Shown piece by piece: positions 33,495-40,800 of a stretch of 64,000 bases of DNA. Under the pieces are notes generated by a model that saw nothing but the letters and a program-made list of their open reading frames with translations, was not told the DNA's origin and made no database searches. The stretch spans positions 248,001-312,000 of the forward strand of contig NZ_JAQZAO010000006.1 of NCBI RefSeq assembly GCF_028737315.1. Reading direction: 5' to 3'. The position numbers were made by a program, and so were the translations under genes. Position 1 is the stretch's first letter. Every line of letters begins with the position of its first letter. The stretch comes from Actinomycetospora lemnae (GTDB lineage: Bacteria > Actinomycetota > Actinomycetes > Mycobacteriales > Pseudonocardiaceae).

Positions 33495-35288
33495 ATGGAG
33501 AACGAGCCGTTCGGCGACTACGTCCTGCAGGAGCTGCTGGGACGCGGCGGCATGGGCGAGGTGTTCCGGGCCTACGACACGAAGCGCAAGCGCACCGTGG
33601 CCCTCAAGCGCCTCCCGGCCGTCCTAGCCCGGGACGACACGTTCCGCCGGCGATTCCGCACGGAGTCCGAGGTCGCCGCGCGCCTGAACGACCCGCACGT
33701 CCTCCCGATCCACAACTTCGGCGAGATCGACGGGCGGCTGTTCATCGACATGCGTCTGGTCGCGGGCTCCGACCTCGCCGCGCTGCTGAGCCGCCGCGGA
33801 CCCCTCGAGCCGGCGGTGGCGGTCGACGTGCTCGCTCAGGTCGCGAGTGCGCTCGACGCCGCGCACCGGGACGAGCTGGTCCACCGCGACGTGAAGCCGT
33901 CGAACGTGCTCCTCGTCCTCGACGAGGCGGATTCCGAGATCGGCTTCGCCTACCTCACCGACTTCGGCGTCGCCCAGGTCGGCGGGGAGGACACCTCGCT
34001 GAGCACCACGAACGCAGTGGCCGGGACCCTCGACTACATCGCGCCCGAGCGGTTCACCAGCCGCCGGGCGGGCCACCGCGCCGACATCTACTCCCTCGGC
34101 TGCGTCCTGTACGAGATGCTCACCGGCGACCGGCCGTTCCCGGTGCAGAGCCTCCCCGAGGCCCTGCACGCGCACATCTACCTCCCGCCGCCGAAGCCGT
34201 CGGACGCCGTGCCCGGCGTGCCGGCGGGGTTGGACGCCGTCGTGGCCCGCGCCATGGCGAAGTCGCCCGACGACCGCTACCCGACCTGCGCCGCCATGGC
34301 GGCGGACGCGCGCGCCGCGCTCGCCGGCCGGCAGGTCGAGGACGGTGTCGGACCGGCGGTCCTCCCGGAGGCGCTCATCCCGACGGCCGACCCGGCGCCG
34401 GCTGACGTGCGAGCGGCCGCCGCGCCCTCGACGCTGCCCCCCGCGAGCGGAGCAGAACCCGAGGACGCGAGGGGTATCGAGCAGGACGCCGCGGGGCCGG
34501 GGCTCGGCGCCACCCCCGCCGCGGCCGCCTCGACGGGCGACGCCGCACCCGCACCGAAGCCGGCGGTGTCGCCCGACGCGCCGACGGCCCGACCGCCGAT
34601 GGCACCCGCCGCGCCCCCACAGCCACCGGCGCCGGTGTCCCCCGCGCGCCCGCGGCGCCGGCCGCTCGCGACGGCGGCCGCGGCCCTCGGAGCGGCGGCG
34701 GCCATCACCGCCGCCGTCGTCGTCGTCGACTACGTCGCCTCGCCCGGGGAGAGCCGCGCCGACACCGTGACGGCGGAGGTCGCGCCGGCGCCGGCGTCGG
34801 TGCCGGCAGCGCCGGTGGCGGCGCCCATCCCTGCCGTCGACGGGGTCTTCGCCGGCCGGACCAGCAACAACGAAATCACCGTCGCCGTCGCCACGAGGAA
34901 CGGCCAGGTGGCCGCCTACATCTGTGACGGCGAGTCCGTCGAGGCATGGCTGGACGGTGACATCCAGAACCGCGAGGTCCGCCTCCGCAACGCCAAGGGC
35001 GCCGTGCTCTCCGGAACGGTCACCGACGAGGCCGCCTTCGGGACGATGACCGTCGGTGGTCGCACGCTGCCGTTCTCCGCCCAACTGGCACCCGCGCCGG
35101 CCGGCCTCTACGAGGCGCGGTCGGAGAACACCCGCACCGGCTGGATCGTGCTGGCCGACGGCTCGCAGGTCGGGCTGAGCCAGACCAACGGGGTCTCGAC
35201 GCCGGCACCGGCGCTCGACCCGGCGACCGGGACCGCGCAGGGTCCGAACGGGCCGATCCAGGCGGTCGCGCTGACCGGCGCCGAGTGA
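33495..35288 (+). CDS. Transmembrane Ser/Thr protein kinase
   Basis: I take ATG 33495, which has a GGGGGG run at the right distance; GTG 33417 would add 26 residues. The 597-residue protein has a complete Hanks kinase domain: GRGGMGEV at 16-23, K38, HRDVKPSN at 130-137, DFG at 156-158 and APERF. A Pro/Ala linker of about 120 residues leads to one membrane helix (~397-420) and an extracytoplasmic domain without PASTA repeats (FAGRTSNNEITVAVATRNGQ). It should phosphorylate cytosolic targets; the FHA protein 12 bp downstream is an obvious candidate. Confidence 0.92.
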   Translation: MENEPFGDYVLQELLGRGGMGEVFRAYDTKRKRTVALKRLPAVLARDDTFRRRFRTESEVAARLNDPHVLPIHNFGEIDGRLFIDMRLVAGSDLAALLSRRGPLEPAVAVDVLAQVASALDAAHRDELVHRDVKPSNVLLVLDEADSEIGFAYLTDFGVAQVGGEDTSLSTTNAVAGTLDYIAPERFTSRRAGHRADIYSLGCVLYEMLTGDRPFPVQSLPEALHAHIYLPPPKPSDAVPGVPAGLDAVVARAMAKSPDDRYPTCAAMAADARAALAGRQVEDGVGPAVLPEALIPTADPAPADVRAAAAPSTLPPASGAEPEDARGIEQDAAGPGLGATPAAAASTGDAAPAPKPAVSPDAPTARPPMAPAAPPQPPAPVSPARPRRRPLATAAAALGAAAAITAAVVVVDYVASPGESRADTVTAEVAPAPASVPAAPVAAPIPAVDGVFAGRTSNNEITVAVATRNGQVAAYICDGESVEAWLDGDIQNREVRLRNAKGAVLSGTVTDEAAFGTMTVGGRTLPFSAQLAPAPAGLYEARSENTRTGWIVLADGSQVGLSQTNGVSTPAPALDPATGTAQGPNGPIQAVALTGAE

Positions 35289-35300
35289 GGCGGCCGACCC

Positions 35301-36116
35301 GTGACCGCTGAGCCCCTCGTCGGGGATGCCCTGGCGCGCGTGGCGGGCACCGACGGCCACAGCGCGGTGCTGACCGCCCGTCGCCACCTCACCATCGGCC
35401 GCGACGCCGGCTGCGACATCAGCTTCCCGCAGGAGGCGCGGCTGTCACGCCGAGCCGTGCACCTCTCCTGGAACGGGTTCGGGGTCGTCATCGCCAACGT
35501 CAGCCGCACCCACGGTCTGACCGTGACCGCCGCCGCCACGACCGCCCGCCTGCCCAGCCGGTCGGCGTCCGGACCCACCACCGGCTTCTTCCTCGCGAGT
35601 GGCACGGCCACCATCGCCGGGCCGTCCTGGCCGGGCTCGCCGTTCCTCGTGACCGTCGAGGTGGGTGGGGGTGAGGTCGCCGCCGGCAGCGCGCTCAACG
35701 TGGCCCTCTCCACGACGCACCAACCGTTCCGCCTGAGGACCGACACCAAGGAGTTCCTCACGGCGCTGATGCTCTGCCGACCGCGGCTGGAGGATGCGGC
35801 GGCCGCCGTGACGCCGCTGCCGGTCCCTCAGCTCACCCGGCAGATCCTCGAGGTCACGAACAGCTGGCACCTGGTGCGCGAGTTCGATGTCGACGAGTCG
35901 GTGCGCAAGACGCTGACCGGTCGCGTCCACGAGCACCTCAAGGGGCTGCGGGCGAAGGTGCTGCGCCACGGCCTGGTACCCGAGGGCACCGCCCTGTCGC
36001 CCGCCGCGCTCGTCGAGGTCCTGGTCGCGAGCGAGGCGCTCACGCCGGTGCACCTCGAACTGCTCACCGACGACGCGTGGCTCGAGTGGCAGGAGTCCCA
36101 GTGGTGGGAGAGGTGA
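35301..36116 (+). CDS. FHA-domain protein
   Basis: GTG 35301 lies 12 bp after the kinase gene. In 271 residues, about 25-105 form an FHA-like fold (LTIGRDAGCDISFPQEARLSRR followed by VHLSW), with the conserved GR and SxR core of phosphothreonine binding; the usual terminal NGT is replaced by SRTHGLTV. The C-terminal half (170-270) is helical and resembles DNA-binding or docking helices (LTRQILEVTNSWHLVREF). It probably reads the phosphorylation state set by the adjacent kinase. Confidence 0.78.
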   Translation: MTAEPLVGDALARVAGTDGHSAVLTARRHLTIGRDAGCDISFPQEARLSRRAVHLSWNGFGVVIANVSRTHGLTVTAAATTARLPSRSASGPTTGFFLASGTATIAGPSWPGSPFLVTVEVGGGEVAAGSALNVALSTTHQPFRLRTDTKEFLTALMLCRPRLEDAAAAVTPLPVPQLTRQILEVTNSWHLVREFDVDESVRKTLTGRVHEHLKGLRAKVLRHGLVPEGTALSPAALVEVLVASEALTPVHLELLTDDAWLEWQESQWWER

Positions 36117-36233
36117 AGACGGCCCCACGGCTTTAGCGCGAGACCGTCGACGACTTCGCGCGATCGGGTCTCCCGGAGATCGTCCTTGTGTCACGCTCCG
36201 GGCGACCCTGTGACGCGCGGGAGGGGGAGGTGC

Positions 36234-36887
36234 GTGGACGAGCGGCGGTGGGGCTGTGCGGGGCTGAGCGACGAGGAGTTCGAGCAGTTCGCCGTGTCGG
36301 CTCCGTCGCGGCCTGCTCCGGTTGCCTCGAGGTCCCGGACCGACGTCGTCCACGTCGAGCTCGACCCGGTGCGCGTGGCCGTGGTCCAGGACTGGCAGGC
36401 CACGGTTGACCCGCGTCGGTTGGGCGGCGAGGTCGTCGTGGCGACGGGGCGGGCGGTGGCGCGGGCGCTGGAGCAGAGCCGGCACGCCCCGCCGACCCCG
36501 CCGATGGAGCCAACCGCTCCCGACCTCGCCCCCTGGCAGGGCTCGCTCGCGCGCCTGCTCGCCGAGGCTCGTCGAGACCGCGACCGGTACACGGCCGCGG
36601 CGGCGTCGTTGGCGCACCGGGTGGTGATGCGGAGAAGCGCGGGCGGGCACGTGGCCGGGACCGCGGGGGGCGGGGTGGTCACCGCGGTGGAGGTCGACGT
36701 GGCGTGGGCCGGCGGCGCCCAGGTGCGCGACCTCGAGCACGAGCTCACCGACGTGCTCGCCGGGCTGCGTCGGGACGCCGTACCCGAGGCGCTGCGTCAC
36801 GCACCGTCGCACCCGGCGGCGGTCGCGCTCCGGCAGCTCGCGGCGGACCCCGCCCTGCTCGTCCGGGCGGCCGGGATGCGGCCGTGA
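36234..36887 (+). CDS. YbaB/EbfC-like protein associated with WXG proteins
   Basis: GTG 36234 after GAGGGGGAGG; 217 residues, no signal or membrane segment. The section around 55-90 (DWQATVDPRRLGGEVVVATG) resembles the strand-and-helix core of YbaB/EbfC nucleoid proteins, which in actinobacteria often sit beside type VII secretion substrates. The assignment is by pattern and context. Its stop overlaps the start of the next gene (GTGA). Confidence 0.5.
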   Translation: MDERRWGCAGLSDEEFEQFAVSAPSRPAPVASRSRTDVVHVELDPVRVAVVQDWQATVDPRRLGGEVVVATGRAVARALEQSRHAPPTPPMEPTAPDLAPWQGSLARLLAEARRDRDRYTAAAASLAHRVVMRRSAGGHVAGTAGGGVVTAVEVDVAWAGGAQVRDLEHELTDVLAGLRRDAVPEALRHAPSHPAAVALRQLAADPALLVRAAGMRP

Positions 36888-37207
36888 CCTCCCCCGAGGA
36901 GGGCGTCGACGTCGAGCTCGAGGCGCTGCGCGCCGACGCGGCGGTGTGGCGCGGCGCCGCCGGCGAGCTCGAGCGACGCCGACCGCACGTGCAGGGGATG
37001 CTCGTCGCGCCGGCGGCGTTCTCGCTCTGGGGAGTCGACGCGGGCCTCGACCGGACCTACGAGGAGGTCCGCGCCCGGATGGAGGCGCTGCTCGACCAGG
37101 GCGGGCAGACCTTCTCGGCGCTCGCCGACACCCTCACCGCCGCCGCGGACACGTACGACCGCGAGGACGCGGCGGGCGCGCACCGGTTCCGCGCGGGCGA
37201 CGGGTAG
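36884..37207 (+). CDS. Small helical WXG100/EspC-like protein
   Basis: GTG 36884 overlaps the upstream stop; 107 residues. Two long helices are predicted (about 5-40 and 55-95) with a short turn that includes LWGVDAGLD, and the tail TAAADTYDREDAAGAHRF matches the C-terminal helix of EspC/ESX-type proteins. A strict WxG is absent. With the next gene it may form a heterodimer exported by a type VII system encoded elsewhere. Confidence 0.55.
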   Translation: MTSPEEGVDVELEALRADAAVWRGAAGELERRRPHVQGMLVAPAAFSLWGVDAGLDRTYEEVRARMEALLDQGGQTFSALADTLTAAADTYDREDAAGAHRFRAGDG

Positions 37208-37213
37208 GTCGCG

Positions 37214-38023
37214 GTGACGGTCGTCGACGACGCGCGCGCCGAGTTCGAGGAGCTCCGGCGGGGGATCCGCGAGTTCTTCGCCGCGGTCGACGACGCCCTG
37301 CGCGAGGCCGCAGTCGCCCCCGTCGGCACTCCGGGCAGCCCGGGCGGGCCGGTGTTGATCTCGCCCGAGCTGATGGAGGCGATCCGCCAGGGGGTCCGGG
37401 ACATCCAGGCGCAGGTGCAGCCGCTGCTCGACCGCGTCCAGCAGCTCGTCGACCAGCCCGGCGACCCCGAGCGGCTGCGCCAGGCGGCGATGGGCTGGCA
37501 GGTCATCGGCAACGACCTCGGCACGACGGCGGGCACCGTCGGTCTCGACCGGATGCGCGCGACCATCGAGTGGGAGGGCAGTGCCGCGGCGGCCTACCAG
37601 GCCCTCGTGCCGCGGCAGGGCGCCCAGCTGACCGCGATGAAGGCCCAGTGCCTCGCCCTGGCGACGTCGCTGAACGCCCTCGCCGACCAGATCGAGGCGT
37701 TCTGGTTGGCGATCGTCGCCGCGCTCGTCCTCCTGGGCTTCACCTTCGCCGCGGCGGTCGTGGCGGCGGTGTCCGTCGTCGGCATCCCGGCGGCCATCGG
37801 CGCCCTGCTCATCGCCGTCACGGGTGGTGCCTCGGCGATCGCGATCGCCGTCCAGCAGCTGAACGCCATGACCGATCGCATCGCGACCGAGCAGCGGGCC
37901 ATGGCGCAGTCGCTCCACGACGTCGGCGCCACCTGGCCCGCGCCGAACCCGACGGCCTCCGCGGCGATGGCCGACGCGAGCGTCACCGACGGCGACGGCG
38001 CGGAGTGGAGGCCGAACCGGTGA
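37214..38023 (+). CDS. Long WXG-type protein with membrane segments
   Basis: GTG 37214; 269 residues. Helical N-terminal part, then IEWEGSAAAAYQALV with the WXG motif at W120-E121-G122, continuing as a typical WXG100 second helix. Two to three hydrophobic segments follow (about 163-210). This layout (helical hairpin plus membrane part) is common for toxin-less type VII-associated proteins in Pseudonocardiales. It overlaps the next gene by 4 bp. A secreted effector role is possible but there is no toxin domain. Confidence 0.65.
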   Translation: MTVVDDARAEFEELRRGIREFFAAVDDALREAAVAPVGTPGSPGGPVLISPELMEAIRQGVRDIQAQVQPLLDRVQQLVDQPGDPERLRQAAMGWQVIGNDLGTTAGTVGLDRMRATIEWEGSAAAAYQALVPRQGAQLTAMKAQCLALATSLNALADQIEAFWLAIVAALVLLGFTFAAAVVAAVSVVGIPAAIGALLIAVTGGASAIAIAVQQLNAMTDRIATEQRAMAQSLHDVGATWPAPNPTASAAMADASVTDGDGAEWRPNR

Positions 38024-38484
38024 TCGCTCCCGAGGAGGAGTGGGAGTGGGTCGGCGAGCACCGGTCCGGGCGCATCCGTGCCGTGGCGGCCGTCGTCGCC
38101 GTGGTCACCGGGGTGGCCGCCGTCGTCACCGTCGTGCTGCTGCTCCGGGCCTACGGTCGGATGCCGACCTTCTCGTCGTACCCGCCCGGCCCGCTGTACC
38201 TGGTCTTCGGGCTCTTCGCCCCGTTCGCCCTGCTGATCTCCGCGTACGGGGCGCTCCTGCTCCGGCGGTGGGCGCGGGAGGGCTTCCTCCTGCCGAGCGG
38301 GGTGGTCCGTGCGCGGCGCGGCTCGATCGCCTGCGTCCTCGCCGGCCTCCTCGCCCTGGGCGGGACCACCCTGGTGACCCGTCCGCCGTTCGACGACCTC
38401 GCGCTGGTCACCCTGCCGGCGGTCGTCATCACCGTCCTCCTGGCGGTGCTGTACGCCCCGCTGCTCCGTCGCCCTCGCGATTAG
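38020..38484 (+). CDS. Four-helix membrane protein, unknown
   Basis: GTG 38020 overlaps the WXG-type gene stop; 154 residues with four membrane helices (about 20-43, 60-85, 103-118, 125-146). A short acidic/aromatic N-terminus (EEEWEWVGEH) is cytosolic. It is the last gene of the kinase/FHA/WXG run and may be an accessory membrane factor. No family recognised. Confidence 0.65.
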   Translation: MIAPEEEWEWVGEHRSGRIRAVAAVVAVVTGVAAVVTVVLLLRAYGRMPTFSSYPPGPLYLVFGLFAPFALLISAYGALLLRRWAREGFLLPSGVVRARRGSIACVLAGLLALGGTTLVTRPPFDDLALVTLPAVVITVLLAVLYAPLLRRPRD

Positions 38485-38491
38485 GGCTGCG

Positions 38492-39466
38492 TCACGGACC
38501 GCCGACCGCGAGCGGGGCGTCCGGGGTGCGGACCGGCTCGCGGAGGCCGAGCTCCTCGGCGGCCCGGTCGGCCATGGCCTGCTCGCCGAGGGCGTTGGGG
38601 TGCACGACGACGGGGTTGGTGCCGGCGACCGCGGGCTCGACCCAGCGGGTGCCGATCGGCTGGCAGGCGTCGTGGCCCTGGGACGCCGCGGTGACGTCGA
38701 CGTAGGTCACGTCGGTGGCCTCGGCGGCGCGGCGGACGGCGTCGTTGAGGGTGGCCTGGATGTCGTTGATGTACGGGACGTCGCCGCGCGCGACGGGCAT
38801 GACCGGGTAGCAGCCGTCCTCCTCGGGGAGGATCTGCAGGTAGCCCGCGATCGCGATCCGCGCGTCGGGCGCCGCGGCCTTGACCGTCTCGAGCGCCTCG
38901 ACCAGCGACGGGTACGTGACGTCCTCGATGGTGTCGGTGAACCGGTCGCCGTTCTGCTCCTCGCAGGGGTTGCCCCTACCGAGGGTCAGTGCCGCCGCGG
39001 TCGTGCAGGCCTGGATGGTGCCGATGAAGACGCCGCTGTCGTTGCCGCCGATCGTCATCGTCACGACGTCGGTCGACGTCGAGAGCGCCTCCACCTGCGG
39101 CGGGACGCCGGGGTACTGGGCCTCGGTGAAATGCCGGGTCTCGGCCGCGCCGCAGGAGACGTCGGTGAAGGCGTCGCTCTCGATGCCCCAGCGCGCGGCG
39201 AGGACGTGGCCCCAGTTGCGGGCCGACTGCAGGCACTGCGGCGGCGCGCCGGGCGCGGGCGGCAGGACGCCGCTCCCGGCGCTGTAGCTGTCGCCCATGT
39301 TGACGTACTCGACGACGCCGGTCCCGCCGCCGTTGCCGCCACCACCGCCGCCGCCTCCGGGACCGTCGCCGTTGTCCGCGAGCGCGGCCGGGAGGCCGAG
39401 AGCCGTCAGGCCGACCGCGGCGACCAACGTGACGAGTCCGCGCCGCAGGGGTCCGATCGGTGCCAC
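38492..39466 (-). CDS. Secreted SGNH hydrolase (lipase/esterase)
   Basis: ATG 39466; a 324-residue protein with a signal peptide (cleavage near ALADN, residue 30) followed by a poly-Gly stretch. Block I NMGDSYSAGSG has the Ser, block III TIGGNDSG the Asn, and block V HPNALGEQ the His. Three Cys pairs suggest disulfides. It fits the Streptomyces-type extracellular lipase/esterase group. It converges with the preceding operon, 8 bp between stops. Confidence 0.9.
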   Translation of the reverse strand: MAPIGPLRRGLVTLVAAVGLTALGLPAALADNGDGPGGGGGGGGNGGGTGVVEYVNMGDSYSAGSGVLPPAPGAPPQCLQSARNWGHVLAARWGIESDAFTDVSCGAAETRHFTEAQYPGVPPQVEALSTSTDVVTMTIGGNDSGVFIGTIQACTTAAALTLGRGNPCEEQNGDRFTDTIEDVTYPSLVEALETVKAAAPDARIAIAGYLQILPEEDGCYPVMPVARGDVPYINDIQATLNDAVRRAAEATDVTYVDVTAASQGHDACQPIGTRWVEPAVAGTNPVVVHPNALGEQAMADRAAEELGLREPVRTPDAPLAVGGP

Positions 39467-39711
39467 CGTGTGCCCTTCCGCCGGCCCGGTTCACCGTCGG
39501 CGCGGCGCGATCGCGCCGCCGGAGGGCCGTCTGTGATCCGGACAACGAGCGGATCACGCGGACGTCACGCGATCGGAGTACGACTGAGGGGGTTTCGGGT
39601 CGGGGGCGCGGCGTCGGCGTGGCGGACACGGCGGGTCGCGGCCCGTAGGCCAAGGTGACTCGACCGCGGTCGCGCTCGTGCGCCGGGGACGCCGTCGAGG
39701 TGAGGAGTGGC

Positions 39712-39894
39712 ATGCGCCAACGCCGCGGTCTCTCGTTGGGGACCGTTCTCTACCTGATCATCGGTGTGGTCGTGGCCCTGTCCAACGGCTACGGGATCAC
39801 CGACTTCTCCTCCTTGCTGTCCTTCCTCCTGGCCATGTTCCTGTGGCCCCTCGTCCTGCTCGGGATCGACCTCAACATCAATCTCGGGGCCTGA
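39712..39894 (+). CDS. Small two-helix membrane protein
   Basis: ATG 39712 is preceded by GAGGAG. The 60-residue product has two hydrophobic helices (about 9-25 and 31-50) and ends NINLGA. Compact, well spaced and with a good ribosome site, so I accept it as real; function unknown. Confidence 0.6.
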   Translation: MRQRRGLSLGTVLYLIIGVVVALSNGYGITDFSSLLSFLLAMFLWPLVLLGIDLNINLGA

Positions 39895-39928
39895 GCGTCA
39901 CCGGTCCGCCGTCCCATGACGGTCGGAT

Positions 39929-39943
39929 CACCCGAACGAGTGG
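39929..39943. promoter_or_regulatory. 15-bp dyad CACCCGAACGAGTGG, copy 2
   Basis: An exact second copy of the 15-mer at 12998-13012, here about 100 bp before ATG 40045. A short hairpin (CGTCAT, loop TCCG, ATGACG at 39963-39978) lies just downstream. Both copies precede genes for single-pass proteins with low-complexity regions. Confidence 0.45.
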
Positions 39944-40044
39944 CTACTTCTCCGTAGCAATCCGTCATTCCGATGACGATGAGTGGTCGAGCGAGACCCA
40001 CACGGGGTCCGACCGCTCAGTGCTTCGGTGGACGGGGGATGGCC

Positions 40045-40800
40045 ATGAGCGAGGCAGAACGCCCGCGCGGACCGGTGTTCGTGGACGCGACGGGACGGCG
40101 CCGCCGCGGGGTGACGGTGATCGGCTACCTCGGGGCCTCGGCGGCCACCGCGTACCTCGCGGCCTTCGGGATCACGCTCGGCTCGAGTGCCGGGTCGCTG
40201 CACACGACCGGCGCGGCGCTGACGCCGAGCCCGGCCACCGTGGACGAGGGCGTCGACGACGCGTCCGATGAGCCGATCGAGGGCGCCGGGCCTGTGGTCG
40301 AGGTGGCGGACACGCAGGACCACGGGTCGCGCCCGGTGCCGCACCGCGAGCGGGACGCGGCCGACCGCGTCGTCGCCGCGCCGGCTCGGTCCTCGCTGGT
40401 GCCGCTGCGGGACGTCACGCCGCGGGCGGCGGCGGGCGCGCCCCGGCCGGCGGCCGCCCCCGCGCCCGCGGTTCAGCCCCGGCCGAGCGCCGCTTCGACG
40501 CCGGGCACGACGGGCGGCTCGACCGCCGGCGGCACCGGCACGCCGTCGGGCGGGCCGTCCTCGGGCGGGTCGTCCCCGGGCGGCACGACCACGGGCGGCG
40601 GCGCCTCCAGCGGCGGCAGCACGGGCAGCGCGACCGGCGGCAGCACGGGTGGCACGACCGACGGCGCGACCGGTGGCGGGACTCCGTCCACGGGCACCCC
40701 GACGCCCGGAACCACGGGCACCGGGAGCACCACCACCCCGACGCCCAGCACCACGGTGACCGACCCGGCCACCGCCGACGTGCTCGCCATCGGGGCGTGA
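40045..40800 (+). CDS. Gly/Ser/Thr-rich membrane-anchored protein
   Basis: ATG 40045 is placed by the upstream GGGGGAT; ATG 40039 is close by. Of 251 residues, 25-45 form a membrane helix (VIGYLGASAATAYLAAFGIT), and from about residue 150 the chain is almost only Gly, Ser, Thr and Pro (GGSTGSATGGSTGGTTDG). It looks like a cell-wall-spanning stalk. Its stop overlaps the GTG of the large synthase gene, so it is probably a partner of that enzyme, perhaps guiding the polymer through the wall. Confidence 0.65.
   Translation: MSEAERPRGPVFVDATGRRRRGVTVIGYLGASAATAYLAAFGITLGSSAGSLHTTGAALTPSPATVDEGVDDASDEPIEGAGPVVEVADTQDHGSRPVPHRERDAADRVVAAPARSSLVPLRDVTPRAAAGAPRPAAAPAPAVQPRPSAASTPGTTGGSTAGGTGTPSGGPSSGGSSPGGTTTGGGASSGGSTGSATGGSTGGTTDGATGGGTPSTGTPTPGTTGTGSTTTPTPSTTVTDPATADVLAIGA

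Noticed and set aside
40500-40740. CRISPR-like or tandem repeat array
   Set aside because: It is the coding low-complexity Gly/Ser/Thr stalk with irregular units; no CRISPR array exists in the window.
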